A stretch of 64,000 nt of DNA from Artemisia argyi (taxonomy: Eukaryota; Streptophyta; Magnoliopsida; Asterales; Asteraceae): contig CM060708.1 in NCBI GenBank assembly GCA_030686995.1, positions 106,987,044 to 107,051,043 on the forward strand. Direction: 5' to 3'. Made by a program: the position numbers and the translations under genes. Positions 11,860 through 21,156 of this stretch are shown piece after piece; the first letter of the stretch is position 1; the number at the start of each line of letters is the position of its first letter. A model generated the notes under the pieces. That model saw only the letters and a list, made by a program, of their open reading frames with translations, did no database searches and was not told the origin of the DNA.

Positions 11860-13266
11860 TGATGCGTGGGAATCGCACCTTGCTTTACCTCTCGATGGAT
11901 CTCGCGAAGCTTACAACCCCCACCAGGCAGTGTACCTGATCGTTGTAGTATAGTATAGTGACAAGTACCGGGGGATTGATCGTTCAGCTTAGGAATAGTG
12001 TCGCTAGGATTAGAAAACCTAATTAATAGTTCTAGAGGTGAGGGATGATTATTTTTGTATTTTTATATTTTATGAAAGCAATTAAAATCTCTGGTTTTGA
12101 AGGAGTGGGCGGAATTAGTTGCTAATCAACTAACCCAAAGCTAAGATGCAATCAAAATAAAATAATAAAAATGAAATTAAACTAAATTAAACTAAGGTTG
12201 TGAGCAGTAATTGGAGAAATTGTGTTTACTTAGACTTCATTACTCCCTAGATATCTTTTACATGTTAATTACTTGTTACACTTGTATGAATGACGGGTTG
12301 TATTCCTTAATACCATTCGTGGGGTGGCATACATAACTCCCCAACTCTATGAGCTCTTATCTCCTCCTACACCATGACCCAGCACAACTATAGGGATTGT
12401 AAACAGTGGCTCATGCATTAAATACAACCAATAAAGACCTAGTACGCCTCGGTTCATGTTTCTTAAGACGTTCAAGCATGTTACCATTTGGAGATCTGCC
12501 AGTTTTCTTAAGCCTAACATATAAATCATTCATTCAAAACAAGAATAGACAAGTAATCAACACATAATCAACATCTAGGTTTCATTAGATCTAAGCAAAC
12601 ACAAGAGAGATCTAGCCTAGCATAGTAGAATTGAGACAAGAACAAGAGATAAACAACCAACACATAGACATATTGATTGAATTGAAAGTACACTTATCTC
12701 AATTACAATGCAAGGTCTCAAGGGTTTGGAACCCTTGAAAAACCTGTGAAAGAGGCACCAAAATCGTCTTTAGGGTTTCACCAAAACTTCTCCCTTTTTT
12801 AATGAAAAAACTAGAAAACTATATATAGGAAAAACAGTCTGACGGCGTCAAGAGTTAATTCTGACGCCGTCACCTCGCTGCCATAAACTTCCTCGGACGC
12901 CCTAGATCCACTTGTGACGGCCTATGTGACGCCGTCACCACCTTCGGTATTTTATTCTTGGCCACTTTGACGTCGTCACCAGTACATCTGACGCCGTCAC
13001 CACCTTCGATATTTAATTCTTCATGTCTGACGCCGTCAAGCTTTTGGTCTTGACGCCGTCACCTTGTATCTTCAGCTTGGATTTTTGGTACTTTGTCGTT
13101 TTCTTCACTTTATGCTCCAAAAACGTTCAAAATAGCTTCTTTTCCAGAATTCACTCTCCAAACACCTAAAATCACAAAAGGAACGATTTAGGGCAATATT
13201 TGATCAAATAAAGTCGGATTCGGGCTTAAATGACCCCCTAAAAACGGATCATTTTTCGCCTCATCA
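11860..13266 (-). repeat. RE4 3' LTR (left copy, 1407 bp)
   Basis: On the plus strand it starts TGATGCGTGGG and ends CGCCTCATCA. It holds seven near-palindromic TGACG(C/G/T)CGTCA words (about 12840-13075), immediately followed on the minus strand by a CTATATATAG TATA box (near 12820-12830). An apparent 60-codon minus ORF (12347-12529) also occurs in the other LTR and I do not consider it coding. Confidence 0.93.
12838..13072 (-). promoter_or_regulatory. TGACGCCGTCA word array upstream of the RE4 LTR TATA box
   Basis: Seven full copies and one half copy of TGACGNCGTCA lie within about 235 bp in U3, ending about 10-20 nt upstream of the CTATATATAG box on the minus strand. TGACG is the core recognised by plant bZIP/TGA factors (established); that it works so here is inference. 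The array is repeated in the other LTR (about 18083-18307) and in the diverged solo LTR RE8 (about 38070-38370). Confidence 0.6.
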
Positions 13267-13270
13267 TATA

Positions 13271-13306
13271 CCCTTACACTTGAGATTTGCTTGTCCTCAA
13301 GCAAAT
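13271..13306 (-). other. RE4 polypurine tract with adjacent hairpin at the 3' LTR
   Basis: On the plus strand CCCTTACACTTGAG (13271-13284) is followed by ATTTGCTTG, loop TCCT, CAAGCAAAT (13285-13306), a perfect 9 bp stem. Read on the minus strand, the hairpin precedes the purine tract that borders the LTR. A related module recurs at 14871-14907. Confidence 0.7.
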
Positions 13307-13861
13307 GAGCTTTTATTCTACTCAAAAGACAAGTTAGGGGTCATTTAACACTAATATAAAAGTAATTACAACAAATAATCGTTCCACTAAAGACCAATAG
13401 ACACGCACGGAGGTTATACACAAGCACCTTACAAATAGTGTTTAGATACTCACATCTCTCGGGTGTAATAAAGTAATATAACATTATGGAAATGGAAGAT
13501 ATCTCTCACTACCTGTCATAGCAAAATAGATTACCATAGGCTTGGGAAAGGATCAAACCTCCACCACATGGCGTAAGCACCTAGGATAAACTATCAAAGA
13601 GGTCTTTTTAAAGGGTTATATCGTTAGGTGTAGGGATATGAATTACACGGTTTTGTTGGATAAAGGGAGTTTTACTGGTGGCGAGTTAACAATCTTAGTT
13701 AATTACATGTACAAGATGGCGTTGCTAAGCCAAGACTAGACTCGACTTAAGCTAATAAATGAAAAATAACAAAAACATAAAATGAACATAAAATAAAAAT
13801 GGGATGGTAGTCCGTATGTTTTTTTTCTTTTTTCTTTTTTTTTATTTTCTTGATTTTTTTC

Positions 13862-13863
<2 letters not shown>

Positions 13864-13904
<41 letters not shown>
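13864..13904. repeat. Poly-T tract (41 bp)
   Basis: An uninterrupted run of 41 T, preceded by other T-rich runs from 13818. Length may be unreliable in assembly. Confidence 0.9.
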
Positions 13905-13906
<2 letters not shown>

Positions 13907-14870
13907 ATACACTCTTACCCTACCATCCAAAATAATACATCATAGGAGATGAGAATTCCCCTTACACTTGAATCTTTACATACTTTACATTAAACTAATC
14001 TAATGACTCGAATTAAGAAAATTAAAACACTTTGAGTACTTTTAAAATTAACGTACATATGGGGGTAATATATTATGTTCTTCCCCATTACTCCATAAAA
14101 TAAGTACTTACCCATGAGTCCCAATCGTCCCAAAACAATATGTACAAGATATGACTCGACTTAGCAACCATGTAATCAATTAGAAAGTTAACTTAGGGTT
14201 TAACAAATAACAATAATGCACTAAAAATGAGCGCATACACGGAAGGCTAAGGCGATTTGGGTGTACATTTAAGTGGGGTGTAACAAATTCTTCCTTTAAG
14301 TAAAATGCTTAAAGTTAGAAATGAAAAGATAGGCTCGGAGGGGTGTACTAGGGGTATCGTGTACTAAAAATGAGTACAACGCTAAGGGTGTGGGAAAAAT
14401 TAGTTGACTTAACTAGCCAAGTAATATGACTTAAATGGTCAAGTAATTATAATACGGGTTTAACACAAGGGTGATCCTAATGCCTCTTATCATGTAGTAA
14501 ATCCTACTACACGAATGTAGTCTCACTAGCGGTCTCGGGATGCATCACTAACGCAAGTTCTAGAATCTAAATGCTACCGGTACACTCATAAGCACCAATA
14601 ATGAATGCTTTTCCTATCAAAACTAAAGGCGAACCTCACATTTTTGGGTGGAAAATTTTTCTGAATATACGGTTACGTGCTAGTCATACAACCTCCTATC
14701 CATGAGACGCTTGCTATGGCTAAAGTTTCACTCCTAAATGTTGTAAAAAAATTTAAATTTGGCGCTAAAATTACACTAACAAGTATTTCTCGTAGTTTTA
14801 TTACTCATCTACCATCAAACAAAACAAACTCAAGCGAAAGTGCATATGTAAGGTATCATCTTTTTACCCT

Positions 14871-14907
14871 CCCCTTACACTTAAGATGAACATTGTCCCC
14901 AATGTTC
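14871..14907 (-). other. Second polypurine/hairpin module in RE4
   Basis: CCCCTTACACTTAAG (14871-14885) is followed by GAACATTG, loop TCCC, CAATGTTC (14888-14907), a perfect 8 bp stem. It has the same layout as the module at the 3' LTR and the one at 22795-22830 in RE5. Confidence 0.65.
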
Positions 14908-15742
14908 AAGTAAAGAATGTAAAAGTTAAAAAGTAAAGAGAATGAAATCAAATACTCCCCTGATTCGCTCGGTATGGATTTTAGTTGACCAGGTTAAATC
15001 TTCTTCCAAGAAAACGAACAATCAAAGCTTCCCTTCCAGAATATAAATCATCTTCTTGTCACAAATAACCTGTAAATCCTGACAAAAGTAGACAAGGCAA
15101 CCTCGCGTAAAATCAGCGGCATCCTATATAAGTTATTAAATCCTAGAAAACAAAGTAAGATATAATGCTTGTGGAATGAAGTTTGCAGATTTCCTGGAGA
15201 TTATAAAACTTAATAATTCATAAAAACCATAAGACTCCGTTAGAAAAACAAAATCGGTAAAATTTCCAGATTTTTGACTCCTGACGCCGTCAAGAGCAAT
15301 GCCCTGACGCCGTCAGAATGAACCTGCAGAAATCCTTATGTTAAGTTTCCGGAAAATTTCTGGAAAAACTTTGTCCTACTTCCTGGAAAATCCTGCAAAA
15401 CTTCATTATGACTCAATACAAGCATTTGACTCTAACAATTATGAATATACATGTTCATTAAATATTGTGGAGAATCATGATCGGTTTGTTTCTTAAAAAC
15501 ATATTTGGGGTTTCCCCTTACACTTATCTTTTGCAAAAATACCTTTAGGTTGAAGTTAAGACTAGGCTAAACAACATAATAAAGTATTTCACATTTTAAT
15601 TGAGAAACATGATCAACCAACAATAAAAATAAAACATGCATACGGAAGCAAATAACAATCAAACAAATAAAAATCACACAAAACATGGGTTGCCTCCCAA
15701 GAAGCGCTTGTTTTTGTTCGAGTCACGAGCCTGACTCTACCC

Positions 15743-16945
15743 TTATTTAATGGAAATAGGGGAGGTTTTCCCTACACTTAGGATTAAGTGCGGGTGAAAG
15801 TAGCGATACACACCCTTAGGGTGGAAATATGCCATGTGAGGAAAGAGTGGCGAATGAATTATATGCTCAAATGGGTGTGCTCCTATCATCATAACATTAC
15901 CTAGTTCACTTTGGTCAATGGGTGAGTTGAAGTTTTCTCCTAAGAAGGGATCATTTTCAATCAACTTCAAGAAACTCCTAGTTGGGGATCTATCTTGACC
16001 TAATAAACCCAGTTTAAACCCATAATGTTTCTTACGATCAATCATGAATGGGTGATGTAAGTATGTAAGGTCATGGTTCACTCCTATGTTGGCTTCTTCT
16101 CTACAAGGCTTGGGGTCTACTACCTTCAACGTAAAACTACCCGGACTACATGGTTTGATGGGTGGATCGGGACCTATTTCAATTCCTAAATCTTCATCCA
16201 AGGATGGAAGATTAGGTAATGGTTTTGGTTGGGGCTCCGGTTCATTAAAACTAGGAACTTCCCTAGAACTAGGAGTAAGGTTATCACTACAAGTGTTCAA
16301 ACCTATATCCTCTAGTGGTGCTTGGTCCAAGGGTTCTACCTCAATTGGGGTTCCTATAGTCTCTTCTACTTCTTCCGGGTAAGTCACGGGCGGTGTATGT
16401 GCCTCAAATGATGGTAGGACTTGTGGGGTACTATGTGGGCTTGGATTATCCACCTCATCCTCCATTGTACCTAGATTACCTATATGTTTGTTGTGTACTA
16501 TGATATTAGGTGCCATCCAACTAGGTATCTCAACATGAGTATATTCATCCCCAGACAAACTTCCTGTTTGCTCCTTCAAACTTGTTTTTGATTGATTTGT
16601 GATGTTGTTTGTTGGGTTGTCTACTCTATAATAATATTGGGCACAGTTTTCTATGGTATCCCACGCTTCTTCATCATTTAATTCCCTAGGGCCCCCATTG
16701 GCAAAATCATCGATGCGCATTTGGTCACATCGGTTGACACGATAGTAAAAGGTTTCGGTTAGGGATGCTAAAGAGAAACTATGATGAGGGAATTTTCGAA
16801 GTAAAATTTTAAAACGAGTCCATGCATCATATATGGGTTCATCTCGATATTGTTTGAAATTCGAGATGTCAACAGGGTAGAATGGCCTTTTTGGTTGGTG
16901 GTATGGTGGATTCGCGTACTCCATAATGGTGAACGGAATAGTCAA
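15743..16945 (-). CDS. Gag-like protein of RE4 (Athila/Tat type, shortened)
   Basis: 400 codons on the minus strand, starting 138 nt after the primer site. Residues about 30-60 hold the end of the gag core (D-A-W-T-R-F-K-I-L-L-R-K-F-P-H-H) and about 80-110 the E-E-A-W-D-T-I-E-N motif, both typical of Athila-type gag. The N-terminal half of the usual gag core is missing, there is no CCHC zinc knuckle, and the long acidic Pro-rich tail resembles no enzyme. Gag normally forms the particle and binds RNA; this shortened form may be non-functional or may only assist packaging. The frame is intact, which fits a young insertion. Assignment to Athila/Tat gag is from motifs only. Confidence 0.75.
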   Translation of the reverse strand: MTIPFTIMEYANPPYHQPKRPFYPVDISNFKQYRDEPIYDAWTRFKILLRKFPHHSFSLASLTETFYYRVNRCDQMRIDDFANGGPRELNDEEAWDTIENCAQYYYRVDNPTNNITNQSKTSLKEQTGSLSGDEYTHVEIPSWMAPNIIVHNKHIGNLGTMEDEVDNPSPHSTPQVLPSFEAHTPPVTYPEEVEETIGTPIEVEPLDQAPLEDIGLNTCSDNLTPSSREVPSFNEPEPQPKPLPNLPSLDEDLGIEIGPDPPIKPCSPGSFTLKVVDPKPCREEANIGVNHDLTYLHHPFMIDRKKHYGFKLGLLGQDRSPTRSFLKLIENDPFLGENFNSPIDQSELGNVMMIGAHPFEHIIHSPLFPHMAYFHPKGVYRYFHPHLILSVGKTSPISIK

Positions 16946-17083
16946 TGGAAATTACGAACAAACACACAAAGAAAAAGATAGACTAAAGAAATCCTAAAAA
17001 AAATAAAAATAAAATCTTACTAGAAAGGAATCTAGCAAGTAGACCTAATAAAAAGAAATTCTAACCTAGACAATAACTATTCG

Positions 17084-17098
17084 CCGGCAGCGGCGCCA
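17084..17098 (-). other. RE4 primer binding site
   Basis: The minus strand reads TGGCGCCGCTGCCGG, 6 nt inside the 5' LTR (17105). This is the tRNA-Asp-type site known for Athila/Tat gypsy elements. Confidence 0.85.
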
Positions 17099-17104
17099 AA
17101 AACT

Positions 17105-18511
17105 TGATGCGTGGGAATCGCACCTTGCTTTACCTCTCGAGGGATCTCGCGAGGCTTACAACCCCCACCAGGCAGTGTACCTGATCGTTGTAGTATAGTA
17201 TAGTGACAAGTACCGGGGGATTGATCGTTCAGCTTAGGAATAGTGTCGCTAGGATTAGAAAACCTAATTAATAGTTCTAGAGGTGAGGGATGATTATTTT
17301 TGTATTTTTATATTTTATGAAAGCAATTAAAATCTCTGGTTTTGAAGGAGTGGGCGGAATTAGTTGCTAATCAACTAACCCAAAGCTAAGATGCAATAAA
17401 AATAAAATAATAAAAATGAAATTAAACTAAATTAAACTAAGGTTGTGAGCAGTAATTGGAGAAATTGTGTTTACTTAGACTTCATTACTCCCTAGATATC
17501 TTTTACATGTTAATTACTTGTTACACTTGTATGAATGACGGGTTGTATTCCTTAATACCATTCGTGGGGTGGCATACATAACTCCCCAACTCTATGAGCT
17601 CTTATCTCCTCCTACACCATGACCCAGCACAACTATAGGGACTGTAAACAGTGGCTCATGCATTAAATACAACCAATAAAGACCTAGTACGCCTCGATTC
17701 ATGTTTCTTAAGACGTTCAAGCATGTTACCATTTGGAGATCTGCCAGTTTTCTTAAGCCTAACATATAAATCATTCATTCAAAACAAGAATAGACAAGTA
17801 ATCAACACATAATCAACATCTAGGTTTCATTAGATCTAAGCAAACACAAGAGAGATCTAGCCTAGCATAGTAGAATTGAGACAAGAACAAGAGATAAACA
17901 ACCAACACATAGACATATTGATTGAATTGAAAGTACACTTATCACAATTACAATGCAAGGTCTCAAGGGTTTGGAACCCTTGAAAAACCTGTGAAAGAGG
18001 CACCAAAATCGTCTTTAGGGTTTCACCAAAACTTCTCCCTTTTTTAATGAAAAAACTAGAAAACTATATATAGGAAAAACAGTCTGACGGCGTCAAGAGT
18101 TAATTCTGACGCCGTCACCTCGCCGCCATAAACTTCCTCGGACGCCCTAGATCCACTTGTGACGGCCTATGTGACGCCGTCACCACCTTCGGTATTTTAT
18201 TCTTGGCAACTTTGACGCCGTCACCAGTACATCTGACGCCGTCACCACCTTCGATATTTAATTCTTCATGTCTGACGCCGTCAAGCTTTTAGTCTTGACG
18301 CCGTCACCTTGTATCTTCAGCTTGGATTTTTGGTACTTTGTCGTTTTCTTCACTTTATGCTCCAAAAACGTCCAAAATAGCCTCTTTTCCAGAATTCACT
18401 CTCCAAACACCTAAAATCACAAAAGGAACGATTTAGGGCAATATTTGATCAAATAAAGTCGGATTCGGGCTTAAATGACCCCCTAAAAACGGATCATTTT
18501 TCGCCTCATCA
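17105..18511 (-). repeat. RE4 5' LTR (right copy, 1407 bp)
   Basis: Same length as the left LTR and about 99% identical by eye, mostly transitions. It carries the same TGACGCCGTCA array and TATA box, so this is the promoter copy for the minus-strand transcript. Confidence 0.93.
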
Positions 18512-18516
18512 CTGAT

Positions 18517-19662
18517 GCACAAGACTCTGCTGTTGGGTCTAATGACAACGCTGCTGCTGAGGCTATGGTTTTGTTAAGTAAGAAGACAACAGAGGTTCCA
18601 TCTGAATCATCTTCACAACATACATCACTACCAATTCAATCACTACCACAACAACCAACTACCACAATCACATCATCTACACCAAGAATACCTCAAAAAG
18701 GAGTTGTAATCAGAGAACCTGATGCTCAACAAAAGAAGATTGTTCCATCATCTTCTACTGATAAAGGTAAAGGTAAGCAAGTTGAAGAACCAAAAATAAT
18801 GCATAAAGGGATTGATTACTCTCAGATACCTTTTCACCTTTGGCCCAAGGAGTTACAAATTGAACATGATTCGATTGTTGCAATGAAAGAACAAGAATTG
18901 ATTAATCAAGAAGAATAACAGTTGATTCAGGAGGAAAAGGAAAGGGTTGAAAAGGAAACTGGAGATTTGAAGAGGTATGAGGAGTGGGTTGAGGAAAAGA
19001 TAAGAATAGATGCTGATATAGAACTCTCCAAGATGATTAAGATTGAAGAACAAGAAACTCCAACTTTTGATGTTCAAGCTTGGATAAGAGAGTTCACTGC
19101 AAAGAAAAAGAAAGAAGATGCTACTGCTAGAAGAAAGAAAAAGATTCTCAGGGGTCCAACACCATTGCAACAAAGAAGAGAGCAAGAAAGATACCTGAAG
19201 AATATGAAGGGATGGAAATTGGTACAGTTAAAGCCCAAGTCTGATCAAGAGGTTTTTAACTTGTATCAACAAGCTAAGAAAGAAATGGATACCTTCTATC
19301 CTATGGGTTGTGCTGAAGACTTAGAACATATTGCTCAAATGAATAAAAAGTTGGTACCTGATAAAGTTGTTGAAGCAGAGCATGTACAAGAGGCAGATGT
19401 TGTTAAGAAGCTTGATGGTATAGCAGATAAGACAACTTCTTCTAGTCAAAGTGGTAAAAGAAAAGGTGTTGTTCATAAATCCTTTGCCAAGAAGAAGAGA
19501 AAAACAGAAGAAGAAAGCAGTTCTAAGCCTGAAGGAGATGAGTTCAAGAATGATTATGACACTGATGATCAAGCATTTAATTTGTTGTCAAAATATAAGA
19601 AGATACTTGGTCAACAGACATCTCAAGAATTGAGTGTTTGGAAGCATCCTCCTGGTGTTTAA
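18517..19662 (+). CDS. Env-like protein of RE2, segment 3 (C-terminal), one in-frame TAA
   Basis: The frame resumes in register after RE4. It codes Pro/Ser/Thr-rich sequence, a conserved K-G-V-V-I-R-E-P-D block near 18697, then a charged helical, coiled-coil-like region (E-E-K-E-R-V-E-K-E). TAA at 18916-18918 interrupts it; a CAA-to-TAA change fits the Gln-rich context. Beyond it the frame continues through Y-L-K-N-M-K-G-W-K-L near 19192 and a lysine-rich patch (GKRKGVVHKSFAKKKRK) that looks like a nuclear localisation signal, to TAA 19660-19662. The same ordering of blocks is known to me from Asteraceae retroelement ORFs. Function unknown; the gene is certainly broken here. Confidence 0.7.
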
Positions 19663-19718
19663 CTGAGCTTTGAAGAAACTTAATGATTTAGTAATAAATA
19701 TTAAGTTTAGGGGAGGAT

Positions 19719-20195
19719 TGTTGGGTTTTGGATTCTGCTGCTTGATGAAACTGCTGCTAAGGTGAGAATGCTGCTAAGGTTAATGATACTGCTGCTGACA
19801 TTGAAAGTACTGCTGTTGAAGAATGCTGCTTGTGGAAAGTACTTCTGAAGAGATATGCATGTATACGTATTAGATAAGTATGGAATAGATTGAGTGTATA
19901 TCGTATGTATCTAGAATATTCTTATCTTGCATAGAGAGATATTGCAAACCTAGTAGGACTCCTTGGCCTATAAAAGGAAGATCCTATGGTTAGTTTTGAG
20001 TACGTATTGTTTTAGTTTCGTTTACACTTCAAGGTTGTAAAACCCTAGCATTGTCGAGTGCTCGTATTAATAATATATTGAAGTGTTGATAGTTAATTGT
20101 TCTTCTTAAGTTAGGCTTTTATATCCGCATTCTAGCTTAAGTGTTTAATGCAAGTCAATTTCTATATAAGATCGTTTACTCAACTGGGATCAACA
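19719..20195 (+). repeat. RE2 3' LTR (477 bp)
   Basis: Begins TGTTGGG after the polypurine tract AGGGGAGGA (19709-19717) and ends GGGATCAACA. Repeated CTGCTGCT words fill 19734-19835 and a TATAAAA box lies at 19969-19975. The end is confirmed because 20196 onward aligns with 30214 onward, a copy of the RE5 LTR. Confidence 0.85.
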
Positions 20196-21156
20196 GACGT
20201 TAGATATCTCGAACATTCCTTTCAGTAAATGACAGTTCATTTGAAATGTATTTGTTCTTCTCAGCGTCTGGATTCATGAATCTGTTGCATATTTTTCTTA
20301 TAACATGGCTACGTGGCGAAGTCTGATAGGGAGCAGGTGGTATAGTGCGTGTGAGAGTAGTGATGGAGTCTAAACAAACGCGTTTGCTGATGAATTATTT
20401 TCGGAGCGTGAAAATGACGCAGCCAAAATATTTCACTCCATATTTTCATTTGCCTTGTTTATTAGCCGGTACCTCTTTTTCGAAAGCTAACATATGCGAA
20501 GGATAAAGGAGCAGGGCCTATGAGTCAAATATTTATTCCTTCATTTCATTCATTTCTTTATTTCACTCTTCAGGTGCCACATTTAGCAACTTGACATCCT
20601 TTTCTTTATTTCTTTCTTGCGTCCACGTGCTTCCAATCAGATAAAAAAATTGCCTCATGCACATGGCAATGTATATATGAGGAGGAGTGCACACGCTGGT
20701 CTTTTTTCAATGTTAATTAATTTGGGCTTCATTTTTAGAGAGTGGACATGAGAAAATCTTTGGACTTGGACTCTCAATATTTTCTAGGGCCAACTTAATA
20801 ATGCTTGAGCTTAATCTTCGGGCTTTAATTGGGCTTCCACTTAAGTTAGATAAATCATAGAATAAGCTCCGATAAAACTTCAAATCATCTTTAATTTCTT
20901 CAAATTAATCACCATTTGCTCCACTTTCGATCCAATAATTTTTTAGCTCGTGCCGTTGGACCCATAATTTCGTGCTCTTTCCAAATCTCGTGCTCGGTTT
21001 TGTCGGGTTTTCTTTATTTTTTTGTCTTTTTTCACAATATCCGTACATGCACAATCACAAACACAAAAACACATATATTTGGCATTTCTAGCTCGATTTT
21101 TGATCTTTTTGGTCCGGTTTTGGTCAAATAAAAGGTGTGTGATTAAGCATACACCA
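20196..21156 (-). repeat. RE5 3' LTR, partial
   Basis: The first 290 bp match 30214-30500. The right end is placed at about 21156 (ACACCA) because a CCCCC/hairpin-like module resembling that bordering the RE4 LTR follows at 21161-21196. The left part of this LTR lies beyond RE2, outside the window. Confidence 0.6.

Larger units (their letters stand above)
13307..15742 (-). other. RE4 non-coding interior between gag and 3' LTR
   Basis: No ORF that I can assign. It holds a 41-T run (13864-13904), a second polypurine/hairpin module (14871-14907), further CCCTTACACTT-like words (near 13962 and 15514), two TGACGCCGTCA words (15289-15319) and a block near 15684-15735 (GGGTTGCCTCCCAAGAAGCG and onward) that is also conserved in RE5 near 23127-23180. 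Confidence 0.7.
11860..18511 (-). mobile_element. RE4: non-autonomous Athila/Tat-like gypsy element (6652 bp, complete)
   Basis: Two 1407 bp LTRs (11860-13266 and 17105-18511) differ at about 12 positions by eye, roughly 0.9%. The minus-strand primer site TGGCGCCGCTGCCGG (17084-17098) fits the tRNA-Asp-type site of Athila/Tat elements. The 3.8 kb interior codes only a gag-related ORF (15743-16945, minus). There is no protease, RT, RNase H or integrase, so the element must have moved with enzymes supplied in trans. It sits in the env-like gene of RE2. Confidence 0.9.
11855..18516 (-). repeat. Target-site duplication CTGAT flanking RE4
   Basis: CTGAT at 11855-11859 and at 18512-18516 flank the two outer LTR ends exactly, confirming the boundaries and an intact integration. 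Confidence 0.95.
3179..20195 (+). mobile_element. RE2: Sirevirus-like retrotransposon, 5' side off-window, carrying RE3 and RE4
   Basis: Own sequence is 3179-7698, 11390-11859 and 18512-20195. Order: RT-RNase H (3181-4905), an antisense ORF (5262-5738, minus), an env-like gene in three pieces (6148-7698, 11395-11859, 18517-19662), polypurine tract AGGGGAGGA (19709-19717) and 3' LTR (19719-20195). Two nested insertions, each with a perfect 5 bp target duplication, account for the splits. The env-like frame resumes in register after each one, so the gene was one long ORF before the insertions. The right end abuts RE5 LTR sequence, placing RE2 inside RE5. Confidence 0.85.

Noticed and set aside
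12347..12529. 60-codon minus ORF in the RE4 LTR, repeated at 17592-17774
   Set aside because: Conserved only because the two LTRs are copies of each other; no coding signature.
13864..13904. Poly-T tract as a possible poly-A tail of a processed insertion
   Set aside because: It is inside an intact LTR element and has no flanking duplication; a simple microsatellite is more likely.
16086..16382. Plus-strand ORF opposite the RE4 gag
   Set aside because: Shadow of the gag codons on the other strand.
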